Positions 21,508 to 30,079 of a stretch of 61,398 bases of DNA are shown here, one piece after another. The notes beneath the pieces are model-generated. The model was given only the letters and a program-made list of their open reading frames with translations, searched no databases and was not told the origin of the DNA. The stretch lies in assembly GCA_022795075.1 (NCBI GenBank), contig JAAWGB010000005.1, positions 1 through 61,398 of the forward strand, written 5' to 3'. Made by a program: the position numbers and the translations under genes. How positions within the stretch are numbered: position 1 is the first letter of the stretch; every line of letters starts with the position of its first letter. This DNA is from Clostridia bacterium (lineage in GTDB: Bacteria; Bacillota; Clostridia; TANB77; CAG-508).

Positions 21508-21753
21508 ATGGATAAAAACAAAAAAATGCCAAAAAAACGGATAGAGGATCAAAGTGAAAAAATTATAGGAATTGCAGTAATAACAGGAATTGTTATTGAA
21601 ATAATGAGCTGGGGTTTACTTTTTTTAGATATTATTTTCAAAAATAGTGAAATATTCATTCTTTGTTCCATAAGTTTTATTGCATTTGTGTTATTTGGAG
21701 CAGTGTTAGGATTAATATTTGGATGTGTTTTAGCAAGTATTTTAGAAAAATAG
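21508..21753 (+). CDS. Small two-helix membrane protein (81 aa)
   Basis: MDKNKKMPKKRIEDQSEKII followed by two hydrophobic segments (~22-44 and ~50-78). GTAGGAGGAAAGGACT precedes the ATG. No family recognised. Its AAA CGG ATA at 21538-21540 is the only in-frame CGG in a native-looking gene that does not need a frame change: skipping C would give GGA TAG, a stop. It is therefore either a real Arg codon or a site where shifting would switch the gene off. Confidence 0.7.
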   Translation: MDKNKKMPKKRIEDQSEKIIGIAVITGIVIEIMSWGLLFLDIIFKNSEIFILCSISFIAFVLFGAVLGLIFGCVLASILEK

Positions 21754-21778
21754 TCCAAAAAGAGAGATATATCTTTCT

Positions 21779-21827
21779 AAAAGAGAGTTGGCAATGAAGA
21801 AATTGCTGACTCTCTTTTGTTGTATTT
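21779..21827. terminator. Bidirectional terminator
   Basis: AAAAGAGAGTTGGCAAT...ATTGCTGACTCTCTTTT with T-rich flanks, between convergent genes. Confidence 0.8.
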
Positions 21828-21843
21828 TTATGTCAAATTTATT

Positions 21844-22062
21844 TTATCTATTTTTATAAGGTGTTATATCATTAGTTAGTTCCAGCAAATAATCTACAGA
21901 AGTATCATAAAACTTGGCTAAATCAATTAATACTCTAGTTGGAATGTCATTTTCACCAGTTTCATACTTAGAATAGCCAGTTTGCGACATATGCAAATGT
22001 TTAGCAACTTGTGATTGCGTTAAATCTTTATCTTCACGCAATTCTCTTAATCTTTTATACAT
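21844..22062 (-). CDS. XRE-family (HTH_3) transcriptional regulator
   Basis: 72 aa, essentially one Cro/C1-type helix-turn-helix: LRELREDKDLTQSQVAKHLH, MSQTGYSKYETGENDIP, VLIDLAKFYDTSVDYLL. No sensing domain. GGAGGAATT precedes the ATG. Divergent from the sortase operon, with inverted-repeat operators in the shared intergenic region, so it most likely represses that operon and itself. Confidence 0.88.
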   Translation of the reverse strand: MYKRLRELREDKDLTQSQVAKHLHMSQTGYSKYETGENDIPTRVLIDLAKFYDTSVDYLLELTNDITPYKNR

Positions 22063-22107
22063 AATTCCTCCTAAAACTACAACCCCATAAAATAATTTTA
22101 AAATAAT

Positions 22108-22174
22108 CTGTTTTAGGTTATTGACATTTAACCTAAAATAGGTTAAAATTTCATCAGATAACCTAAAACAGGTT
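22108..22174. promoter_or_regulatory. Sortase-operon promoter with three AACCTAAAA operators
   Basis: TTGACA 22121-22126 and TAAAAT 22144-22149 with a 17-base spacer. Palindrome TTTAACCTAAAATAGGTTAA fills the spacer from 22127. A second, AACCTAAAACAGGTT, lies at 22160-22174. A third half-site copy (CTGTTTTAGGTT) is at 22108-22119. Placement fits direct blocking of RNA polymerase by the divergent XRE protein. Confidence 0.75.
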
Positions 22175-22201
22175 AAAAAGGAGGTGAATTCTATCAGTTA
22201 A

Positions 22202-22856
22202 GTGAAACAGAAATATTCACGTGGAAAGCATTTAGAACAAAGGAAAAGTAAGAAATCTTATATGAAAAAAGTAGTTTTATATATTTTTCTATGGATAGTA
22301 TGTACCTTTTTAATAGTAATCATTCCAAAAAATATAGAAAATTTGCAAGAACCTTATCAACAAAATAATAGCATGCCTACCAGTAATATAGAAGAAATTA
22401 ATCAAATTTCAACTGTTGCAAAAGTAGATATGCCTGAAAAAATTGAAAATTTCGAAGTAGTGGGAGAACTAGTTATAGAAAAAATTAATTTTAAAAATTA
22501 CATTTTAAATAAAACTACAGAAGATTCATTAAACTTTTCTGTTACCAAATTTTATGGACCAAAAGTAAACCAATTAGGAAACTTTTGCATCACAGGGCAT
22601 AACACAAAAGACTATCTATTTAAAAATTTAAAAGAATTAAATATAGGGGATAGTTTTTACATAATTGATAAAGAAAATCAAGAAAAGGTTACTTATCAAG
22701 TCTATGATAAATATACGGTTATTCCAACTGATTTGAAGTGCTTAAGCCAAAATAATACAAAGGATAAACGAGAGGTAACACTAATAACTTGTAATTCACG
22801 GAGGATTAACAAGGCTTATTATTAAGGCACAAGAGGTAGAAAAATTACCTCAATAA
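22202..22856 (+). CDS. Sortase, read through a +1 shift at CGG that restores the catalytic Arg
   Basis: Membrane cysteine transpeptidase that links LPXTG-type proteins to the wall. N-terminal basic region and helix (MKKVVLYIFLWIVCTFLIVI), then FCITGHNTKDYLF (catalytic His) and VTLITCNS (catalytic Cys, about residue 197). In frame 0 the protein stops just after, as RRINKAYY. Skipping C of CGG 22799-22801 gives GGLTRLIIKAQEVEKLPQ, which supplies the sortase Arg (~204). Total about 217 aa. Start uncertain: GTG 22202 is 16 bases from GGAGGT; ATG 22262 is an alternative. The next gene encodes an IPQTG substrate. Confidence 0.88.
22799..22801 (+). other. CGG +1 frameshift site 3 (sortase)
   Basis: TCA|CGG|AGG in frame 0; TCA GGA GGA TTA ACA AGG after dropping C, restoring the active-site Arg. 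Confidence 0.75.
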
Positions 22857-22909
22857 AAACGGAAATAATTTATTATTTCAAAATATAAAATTTTAAGGAG
22901 GATAAAAAA

Positions 22910-23599
22910 ATGAAAAAAACATTATTAGGAGTCGTAGCAATCACTATGCTATTAGTTGCATTATTAGCAACATCAGTAAATGCAGCATCAGTTACTGCAA
23001 ATAAAGAAGGAGATATTGTAACAGTAACTGTTACAACCAATGAAACAGTCGAATCAATGGAATTCGTAGTAAATTTTGATAGTACAAATTTTGAATTTGT
23101 AGAAGGATCTATTAAATCTGCTTTATCATCAATAGATTCAAACATGATAGGAGAAGGGAAATTAATGGTTTCTGCTTTTGGTGGTGAAGCATCTACTTTA
23201 ACCTTACAATTTAGATGTGATAAAAATATAGGGGGAGCTTTTACATTATCTGATACAGAATTTTCAAATGATGAAACAATGAGTAAACCAACAGCTATTA
23301 TTACAGCTACAGAACCAACCCCAGTAATTCCAACACCAGATGATGATAAAAAACCAGGAGAAGAAGTAGGAAAACCTACTGAAGGAGAAAACAACAATCA
23401 AGGAAATAAAACAGAAGAAAATAATTCAGCTACAGAAGGAAACAACACAGAAGAAACAACAGAAGAATATGTAGATGAAGAAGGTAAAAAAATAACCAAA
23501 ATACCACAAACAGGAACTTATATGCCAACTGTTCTATTGAGTGTAAGTGTACTTGGAATAGCATTTATGGCAGGTTATAAAATGATAAAAAATAAATAG
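22910..23599 (+). CDS. Cohesin-like, sortase-anchored surface protein
   Basis: 229 aa. Signal peptide (MKKTLLGVVAITMLLVALLA...VNA), one beta-sandwich domain (~25-125) with a cohesin-like pattern (GDIVTVTVTT, MEFVVNFDSTNFEFVEG, LTLQFRCDKNIGGAFTLSD), a Pro then Glu/Asn/Thr-rich spacer, and a wall-sorting signal IPQTGTYMP followed by a helix and KMIKNK. Strong GGAGGATAAAAAA site. Directly follows the sortase; probably its substrate. Inference: the cohesin-like domain may hold the dockerin of the next protein. Confidence 0.8.
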   Translation: MKKTLLGVVAITMLLVALLATSVNAASVTANKEGDIVTVTVTTNETVESMEFVVNFDSTNFEFVEGSIKSALSSIDSNMIGEGKLMVSAFGGEASTLTLQFRCDKNIGGAFTLSDTEFSNDETMSKPTAIITATEPTPVIPTPDDDKKPGEEVGKPTEGENNNQGNKTEENNSATEGNNTEETTEEYVDEEGKKITKIPQTGTYMPTVLLSVSVLGIAFMAGYKMIKNK

Positions 23600-23627
23600 A
23601 ATGAAATTATTTAGGGGGCGAAAAATC

Positions 23628-26600
23628 TTGGATAAAAAGAAAATATTATCATCCCTAGCATTAGCAGGAATTTTAACTGCTAATGTTTTTGGGGCAAATG
23701 TAAATGCTGCAGCAGAAGGAGAATACTTAAAACCTGTTGGAGTATACAAAAGATTAGTAGAAGGAAAAACAGTTGTACCATATGTATTAAAAGATAAAAA
23801 TACACCAGTTACGGTAAAAGATGTTCAATCTGAATTTGCAAATTTAGAGTCTGTAAATGGAACAAAAGTAACCGATATGAATGCAACGATGGGAACAGGA
23901 GATACTTTCCGTTTAGAAGGAGAAGAAGAAGATTATACGGTTATTGTTTATGGAGATGTTACTGGAGAAGGTAAGATTTCAACAAAAGATGCTTTATTGA
24001 TACAAAAAATAGCATTGAAAAAAGAAACCAATGTTAGCAAAGAAGTATTAGAAGCAGCAGATGTTAATAATAATGGAAAAATTACAACCAAAGATGCCTT
24101 AGCAGTGCAAAAATATGTATTAGGAAAAGGCGAATACGAAACAGTAATCGATGAATTACCACCAGTAGAAGATACAACAGCACCAGTGTTAAATGGAATT
24201 ATTGACAAGGATACAATTAGAATTAACTTAAATGACCCAAACTTCCAATTACCAATTGTTACAGCAATAGATGATTATGATGGAGAAGTGGAGGTAAGTA
24301 AAACTGGTGAAGTTAATGTAGCAGAAGAAGGAGAATACAAAATCACCTATACTGCAACTGATAAAGCTGGGAATGCAGTGGCAGCAACTATAACAGTAAT
24401 AGTAGATAACCAATCACCAATCATAAATGGTGTTACAGATGGACAAAAAATTTATGTCAAATTAAATAGTGAAGACTTTACTATGCCAGAAGTAACAGCA
24501 AGTGATGCTGTTGATGGAGAACTAGAAGTAACAATAGAAGGAAAAGAAAATATAGATGTAACAACACAAGGAGAATATGAAGTTGTGTATTCTGCTATCG
24601 ATACTTTGCAACATCAAACAAAAGCAACTGTAACAGTAGTAGTTGATGGAACTGCCCCAAAAGCAGATGTAAATTACAGTACAACTGTTTTAACAAAAGA
24701 TGATGTTATCGTTACCATTATTTCAGATGAGTTGATTCAAGAACTAGAAGGTTGGGAATTATCAGAAGATGGAAAATCTATGAAAAAAGTTTATTCAGAA
24801 AATGTTGAAGACGAAAAACTTATGGTAAAAGATTTAGCAGGAAATGAAACAAAAGTACATATCAAAATTTCTAACATTGACAATAAAGTAGTAGCAACAC
24901 CAAGTTATAGTACAACTGAGCCTACGAAAGATACTGTTACAGCAACTATTACATCAGATGAAATATTACAACCAATAGAAGGTTGGACCTTAGCAGGTAA
25001 CAAAAAATCAATGACAAAAGTCTATACAGACAATAAAATTGAAGATGTTGTTGTAAAAGATAGTTTAGGAAATGAAACAACTGTAACAATTGATATTCGA
25101 AATATTGATAAAATAGCACCAACTGCTGAAGTAGAATTTGATATAACAGAATTAACCAATGGAGATGTAAAAGCAACTATCATTGCAAGTGAAGAATTGC
25201 AAAGTGTAGTAGGAGATATCAATACATGGCAATTAGATAGTGAAAATCCAAATAAAGCAACAACAACTTTTACTGTTAATGGAAACGAAAATGTAACCAT
25301 AACAGACTTAGCTGGAAACGAATCTATTATACCAGTTAAAGTAAGCAATATTGATAAAGTGGCACCAACACTTACTGTTGACTACAATATAAAAATTTCA
25401 ACCAATCAAAATGTAATAGCAACCATAACTGCTAATGAACCAATCCAAGAAAAAGAAGGTTGGACTTTAGCACAAGATGGTTTATCTATGACAAAAGAAT
25501 ATGAAGAAAATATTTCAGAACAAGTCGTTGAAATAACAGATTTAGCAGGAAATGTCTCAACTATTACAGTTACTATAACAAATATTGATAAAGTATCACC
25601 AGTTGTAACAGGACTAATTGAAGGAAGAAAATCTTATCAATCCGTAACATTAGAATTTAATGAAGGAATAGCAACTTTGCAAAAAGAAGGAGAATCAGCG
25701 CAAGAATTTACTACTAATACAACCATTACAACAGATGGAAACTATGTATTAGTTGTAACTGATGCTGCTGGTAATACAACAACCAAAAGATTTACAATTG
25801 ATAATGTAGCCCCTGTATTTGAAACAATGGATGCTAAATTATTGAAAAAAGGCGATGAATTTAATACAGCAGTTGTTGCAACAGATGCTGTAGATGGAGA
25901 AATTAATGCAACTTTAGTAATAACATTTAATGGTAGTCCAGTAGATAGCATTGATACAACAGGAGCAAATGATGGAGAATATATTTTAACTTACACAGCA
26001 ACAGACGAAGCTGGAAATACTGCAACAGCAACTAGAATTGTTACAGTAGATGCAACACCAGCAAAACCAACTATACTATATAGTACACCTTCTACTGAAA
26101 GTGCAATTGACATCATTGTTAGAGTTTCTTTTAATGAAAAAATGCAATTACCAAAAGCAAGTGGATGGACAGTAGAAGATGATACTACTAGATTGGCCTT
26201 TACAAAGAAATATACAGCAAATATGAGCGAAACAGTAGAATTTAAAGATTTAGCAGGAAATCCAACCTTAGTTGAAATTGATATTAAAAATATTGATAGT
26301 GAAGAATTATCTGCTACCAAACTTTATACTACAAAAGAGCCAACCAAAGAACCTGTTGAAGTAAAAATTGTTCTAAATAAAGAAATACAACCAGTAGCAG
26401 GTTGGAACTTATCAGCAGATAAAAAATCCATTACAAAAATCTATTCAGAAAATACAATAACACCAGAAATTGTTACTATAAAGGATTTAGTAGGACATGA
26501 AACAACTGTTGAAGTAGAAGTAACTAATATTGATAAAACAGCACCAATAGGAACGGTAACTTATTCAGAAACAGCAGCTACTAAAAATGATATAACCGTA

Positions 26601-28634
26601 ACAATTGAGGCAGAAGAAAAATTACAACCATTAGTAGGATGGACTTTAGCAGAAGATAAAAAATTCATGAAAAAAATATATACTAAAAATACAACCGAAA
26701 CAATAACTATAAAAGATTTAGCAGGAAACGAATCAGATGTTAGTGTAACCATTGCTAATATTGATAGAGAAGCACCAGTTGTAACAGGATTTACAGAAGG
26801 AATATCTTCTTACCAAACAGTTACACCAGTATTTACAGATGCTAATCCAATTCAAGCAACATTGCAAAAAGGAAATCAAGCATCAGCTGACTTTACTTCA
26901 GGAACAACCATTGATGAAGAAGGAAGTTATAAATTATATGTAACAGATAGTTTAGGAAATGCTGTAACAATCTTATTTAATATAGATAAAACCAATCCTA
27001 TTATTAATGGTGTAGTAGAAGGTGGAAGATATCTATCAGTAGTACCAACTTTCACAAAAGGAGTAGGAAAACTAAATAAATTAGATCCAGCTAATGGAGA
27101 TGCCATAATTTCTACAGATATTTATGTATCTGGAAATCCAATTACAGAAGATGGAAAATATCAATTAGTTGTAACAGATGCAGCAGGAAATATAGCCACT
27201 GTAACTTTTGTAGTTGATACAACAGGACCAAGCTTTACAGGGGTACAAAATAATGGGATTTATAACTTAGCAGTAACACCTAATGTAACAACAAATGGAA
27301 CAATTGAGGATGTCAACTTAATAAAAGATGGGGTAAAGGTAGAAGGATATACATTAAATACACCAATTTCTGATGAAGGTATTTATGTATTAACCGTTAC
27401 AGACGATTTAGGAAAAGCCAACACAGTTAAATTTACAATTGATACAACACCTCCAGTAGTAACAGGAGTAGAAGACCAAGGAGAATATAAAACAGTAACA
27501 CCAATCTTTGAAGAAACAGCAACAGCAACTTTGCAAAAGGGAGCAGGAGCAGCAACTGCCTTTACTTCAGGAGAAATTTCAGCAGATGATGAATATGTAT
27601 TAGTAGTAACAGATAAGGCTGGCAATCAAACAATCATAAACTTTACAATTGATAATGTGGCACCAACCATAACAGGAGTTGCAAATGATACTACTTATAA
27701 TGCAACTGTAACACCTGTTAATACAGCAGGAGATGTTGAAACTGTTGTTTTAACAAAAGATGGTAGAGTAGATGCAAGCTATACCACTTTAGGTCAAATA
27801 ACAGATGATGGTATATATCAATTAACAGTAGCAGATAAAGCAGGAAATGAAACAACTATTAAATTTACAATTGATACACAAGTAAAGGATGTAACATATA
27901 GTACCTCTAATGGTAATAAACCTACCAAAAATCCAGTAATGGTAACCATTCGTGCAAAAGAAAAATTACAACCAGTAGCAGGTTGGAGCTTATCTAGTGA
28001 TGCCCTTTCTATGACAAAAGTATATGACAATGATACAACAGAAAGTGTTATCGTAATGGACTTAGTAGGAAATACTCACACCATTAATGTTGTAGTAACA
28101 GGAATTGACCAAGTAGCACCAGAAATAGTAGGAACACCAAATTATAGTGATACTACTCCAGCAACAAAAGGACCTGTAACCGTTACAATCGTAGCAAACG
28201 AACCAATCCAAGAAGTAAATGGTTGGGATTTAGCAGATGACCAAAAAACTCTTACCAAAACATTTTCAGATAATGCAACTGAAAAAGTTACGTTAGTGGA
28301 CTTAGCAGGAAATGAAATAGCAACCCCTGTACAAGTGACAATTAATAATATTTATGCTACAGATCCAGTAATAGTTGGTATGTATGAGAAAGAAGAAATA
28401 ACAATTGATAAAAGCTCTACAGGAAATATAAATTTACCAATCGTTACAGCAACAGATGCAAAAGGAGGAAGTGTAGCAGTTACCACTACCATTCAAAAAC
28501 TTATCAATGAAGTAGACTTAGAAAACGTTACTGAAATTGATGTAACATCAAGAGGAACCTATAAAATTACTTATACTGCAACAGATGCTGCTGGAAATAC
28601 TTCAACAGTAGAAAGAATTATACATGTTGTTTAA
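23628..28634 (+). CDS. Giant secreted dockerin and Ig-repeat surface protein (1,668 aa)
   Basis: TTG 23628 is preferred: AGGGGGCG lies 9 bases upstream and it starts a clean signal peptide (MDKKKILSSLALAGILTANV...NA). ATG 23601 has no site. Residues ~105-170 form a dockerin type I pair: GDVTGEGKISTKDALLIQ and DVNNNGKITTKDALAVQK, two calcium loops. The rest is many tandem Ig-like domains, about 80-100 aa each, with recurring EPTKDTVTATITSDE, GWTLA..KKSMTKVY, DLAGNES and TNIDK(V/T)AP motifs (DUF5011 / HYR type). No C-terminal wall anchor or membrane helix, so attachment via dockerin-cohesin contact to the preceding protein is a reasonable inference. Confidence 0.9.
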   Translation: MDKKKILSSLALAGILTANVFGANVNAAAEGEYLKPVGVYKRLVEGKTVVPYVLKDKNTPVTVKDVQSEFANLESVNGTKVTDMNATMGTGDTFRLEGEEEDYTVIVYGDVTGEGKISTKDALLIQKIALKKETNVSKEVLEAADVNNNGKITTKDALAVQKYVLGKGEYETVIDELPPVEDTTAPVLNGIIDKDTIRINLNDPNFQLPIVTAIDDYDGEVEVSKTGEVNVAEEGEYKITYTATDKAGNAVAATITVIVDNQSPIINGVTDGQKIYVKLNSEDFTMPEVTASDAVDGELEVTIEGKENIDVTTQGEYEVVYSAIDTLQHQTKATVTVVVDGTAPKADVNYSTTVLTKDDVIVTIISDELIQELEGWELSEDGKSMKKVYSENVEDEKLMVKDLAGNETKVHIKISNIDNKVVATPSYSTTEPTKDTVTATITSDEILQPIEGWTLAGNKKSMTKVYTDNKIEDVVVKDSLGNETTVTIDIRNIDKIAPTAEVEFDITELTNGDVKATIIASEELQSVVGDINTWQLDSENPNKATTTFTVNGNENVTITDLAGNESIIPVKVSNIDKVAPTLTVDYNIKISTNQNVIATITANEPIQEKEGWTLAQDGLSMTKEYEENISEQVVEITDLAGNVSTITVTITNIDKVSPVVTGLIEGRKSYQSVTLEFNEGIATLQKEGESAQEFTTNTTITTDGNYVLVVTDAAGNTTTKRFTIDNVAPVFETMDAKLLKKGDEFNTAVVATDAVDGEINATLVITFNGSPVDSIDTTGANDGEYILTYTATDEAGNTATATRIVTVDATPAKPTILYSTPSTESAIDIIVRVSFNEKMQLPKASGWTVEDDTTRLAFTKKYTANMSETVEFKDLAGNPTLVEIDIKNIDSEELSATKLYTTKEPTKEPVEVKIVLNKEIQPVAGWNLSADKKSITKIYSENTITPEIVTIKDLVGHETTVEVEVTNIDKTAPIGTVTYSETAATKNDITVTIEAEEKLQPLVGWTLAEDKKFMKKIYTKNTTETITIKDLAGNESDVSVTIANIDREAPVVTGFTEGISSYQTVTPVFTDANPIQATLQKGNQASADFTSGTTIDEEGSYKLYVTDSLGNAVTILFNIDKTNPIINGVVEGGRYLSVVPTFTKGVGKLNKLDPANGDAIISTDIYVSGNPITEDGKYQLVVTDAAGNIATVTFVVDTTGPSFTGVQNNGIYNLAVTPNVTTNGTIEDVNLIKDGVKVEGYTLNTPISDEGIYVLTVTDDLGKANTVKFTIDTTPPVVTGVEDQGEYKTVTPIFEETATATLQKGAGAATAFTSGEISADDEYVLVVTDKAGNQTIINFTIDNVAPTITGVANDTTYNATVTPVNTAGDVETVVLTKDGRVDASYTTLGQITDDGIYQLTVADKAGNETTIKFTIDTQVKDVTYSTSNGNKPTKNPVMVTIRAKEKLQPVAGWSLSSDALSMTKVYDNDTTESVIVMDLVGNTHTINVVVTGIDQVAPEIVGTPNYSDTTPATKGPVTVTIVANEPIQEVNGWDLADDQKTLTKTFSDNATEKVTLVDLAGNEIATPVQVTINNIYATDPVIVGMYEKEEITIDKSSTGNINLPIVTATDAKGGSVAVTTTIQKLINEVDLENVTEIDVTSRGTYKITYTATDAAGNTSTVERIIHVV

Positions 28635-28688
28635 ATAAGTTTATCAAAAATATGTAAATGTCTAATTAAAAAATAATATACCAAAAAG

Positions 28689-28752
28689 GTAAAAGATTAT
28701 CGCTAAATATTAAAAAATAATTAATATTTAGAAGGTAATCTTTTATTTTTAA
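28689..28752 (+). terminator. Terminator of the surface-protein operon
   Basis: AAAAGATTATCGCTAAATAT...TAATATTTAGAAGGTAATCTTTTATTTTTA: long stem then T-rich tail. The rest of 28753-28880 holds only a weak TATGCTAA...TTAGCATA pair. Confidence 0.75.
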
Positions 28753-28894
28753 AATAACTATGATAGAATAACTATGCTAAAACAAGTATGTTAATAATCA
28801 TTTGATTGCTTAATTGTACTACTAGTATTATTATAGATATGTTAGCATAATAAAAAATAGCCTCAAAACATAATTAAAAGAAGGGAATACAAAA

Positions 28895-29795
28895 ATGAAA
28901 CTAGCAAAAATAATATTACGGTATGTTATTTGTAATGTTAATAATCATATTAAGCATAATGGCTTATTATTGGATAGTAGACATACAAACCCAAGTACCA
29001 CAAGAATTAAAACAAATCTGTGATCTAAAAACAGAAAAATTTATGGGACGAAACATATTTATTGTTACACCAAAAAATAAAGAAAAAACAGACAAAAGAA
29101 TACTATATTTTCATGGTGGATCCTATGTAGCAGAGGCCACTAAACAGCATTGGGACTTCATCGAAAAAATCGTAAATGACACAGGAGCAACCGTCATCTT
29201 ACCAGACTATCCCTTAACACCAAAATATAACTATAAAGACGTATTTAAAATGGTAACACCATTGTATCAAGAAATAATAGAAAGAGTTGACCCCAGCAAT
29301 CTAATCATAATGGGAGACTCAGCAGGAGGAGGATTAGCCTTAGCATTAGAAGAAAAAGTAGGAAAGCAAAACCTGCCAATGCCAGCCAAAACCATATTAA
29401 TCTCACCATGGCTAGACGTCAGACTAACCAATCCACAAATAGATGAAGTACAAAAAAATGATAAGCAACTAAACAAAGAAACCCTAAAATTAGCAGGAAT
29501 TGCCTATTCAGGAGGAAGAGAAGAAGACAATAACACAGAAGAAGGAATCAATAGTTATCTAGTAAATCCCATAGAAGGAGACTTATCAAAACTTAAAAAT
29601 GTAGTCATATTAACAGGAACCTATGACATCTTAAACCCAGACGTACATAGACTAAAACAAAAAGCAGAAGAAGTAGGAGTAACAATAGAAATCAAAGAAT
29701 ACGAACAAGCCACGCACATATGGATAATCGAAAAAAATAGCACACAAGAACTAGAAGAACAAGGCTATCAAGAAATCTTAAAACAACTTCAGTAA
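28895..29795 (+). CDS. Alpha/beta hydrolase (fold-3 esterase/lipase), with +1 shift at CGG near the start
   Basis: Membrane-anchored serine hydrolase. From ATG 28895, with AAGAAGGGA 8 bases upstream, frame 0 reads MKLAKIIL then CGG 28919-28921. Skipping C gives GMLFVMLIIILSIMAYY, completing one N-terminal helix, and about 299 aa. Later: YFHGGSYV (oxyanion HGG), nucleophile MGDSAGGGLAL, SPWLDVR, an Asp in LNPDVH and a His in ATHIWI. An ATG at 28923 after the shift has no ribosome site. Neighbours (condensation-like acyltransferase, membrane protein) suggest a lipid or wall-polymer ester pathway. Confidence 0.85.
28919..28921 (+). other. CGG +1 frameshift site 4 (hydrolase)
   Basis: TTA|CGG|TAT in frame 0; TTA GGT ATG TTA after dropping C. 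Only 8 codons after the start. Confidence 0.6.
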
Positions 29796-29831
29796 CATAT
29801 ATCATTAAAATTAATATTGAATTAATATTGC

Positions 29832-30065
29832 AGACCTGTCCCCAAAAACACATTTTGGGGGAATTGGGGACAGGCCCTAAACACACAAAAAGGGGATAAA
29901 GTTCTTTTGGTAGGAAGTACCCCAAAAGACTCAAATGCAGTAATAATGCACAAAACACGAAAAAGTAAGAAGGCAGACCTGTCCCAAAAAACACATTTTG
30001 GGGGAATTAGGGTCTGTCCCCAAACACACATCGAGGGGGAAGTGGTGCCTGTCCCCAAACACACA
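29832..30065. repeat. GGGGACAGG (REP-like) repeat cluster
   Basis: Three to four units of GACCTGTCCCCAAAAACACA / TTTTGGGGGAATTGGGGACAGG at 29832-29875, 29973-30021 and 30039-30065. GC-rich against the background and able to form hairpins. Similar GGGGACAGG units occur in other Clostridia near REP-associated transposases; none is in this window. Confidence 0.7.
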
Positions 30066-30079
30066 CAAGGAGAAAGAAA

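Noticed and set aside
28923..29795. ATG 28923 as start of the hydrolase
   Set aside because: No ribosome site; ATG 28895 has a good one and completes the N-terminal helix through the CGG shift.
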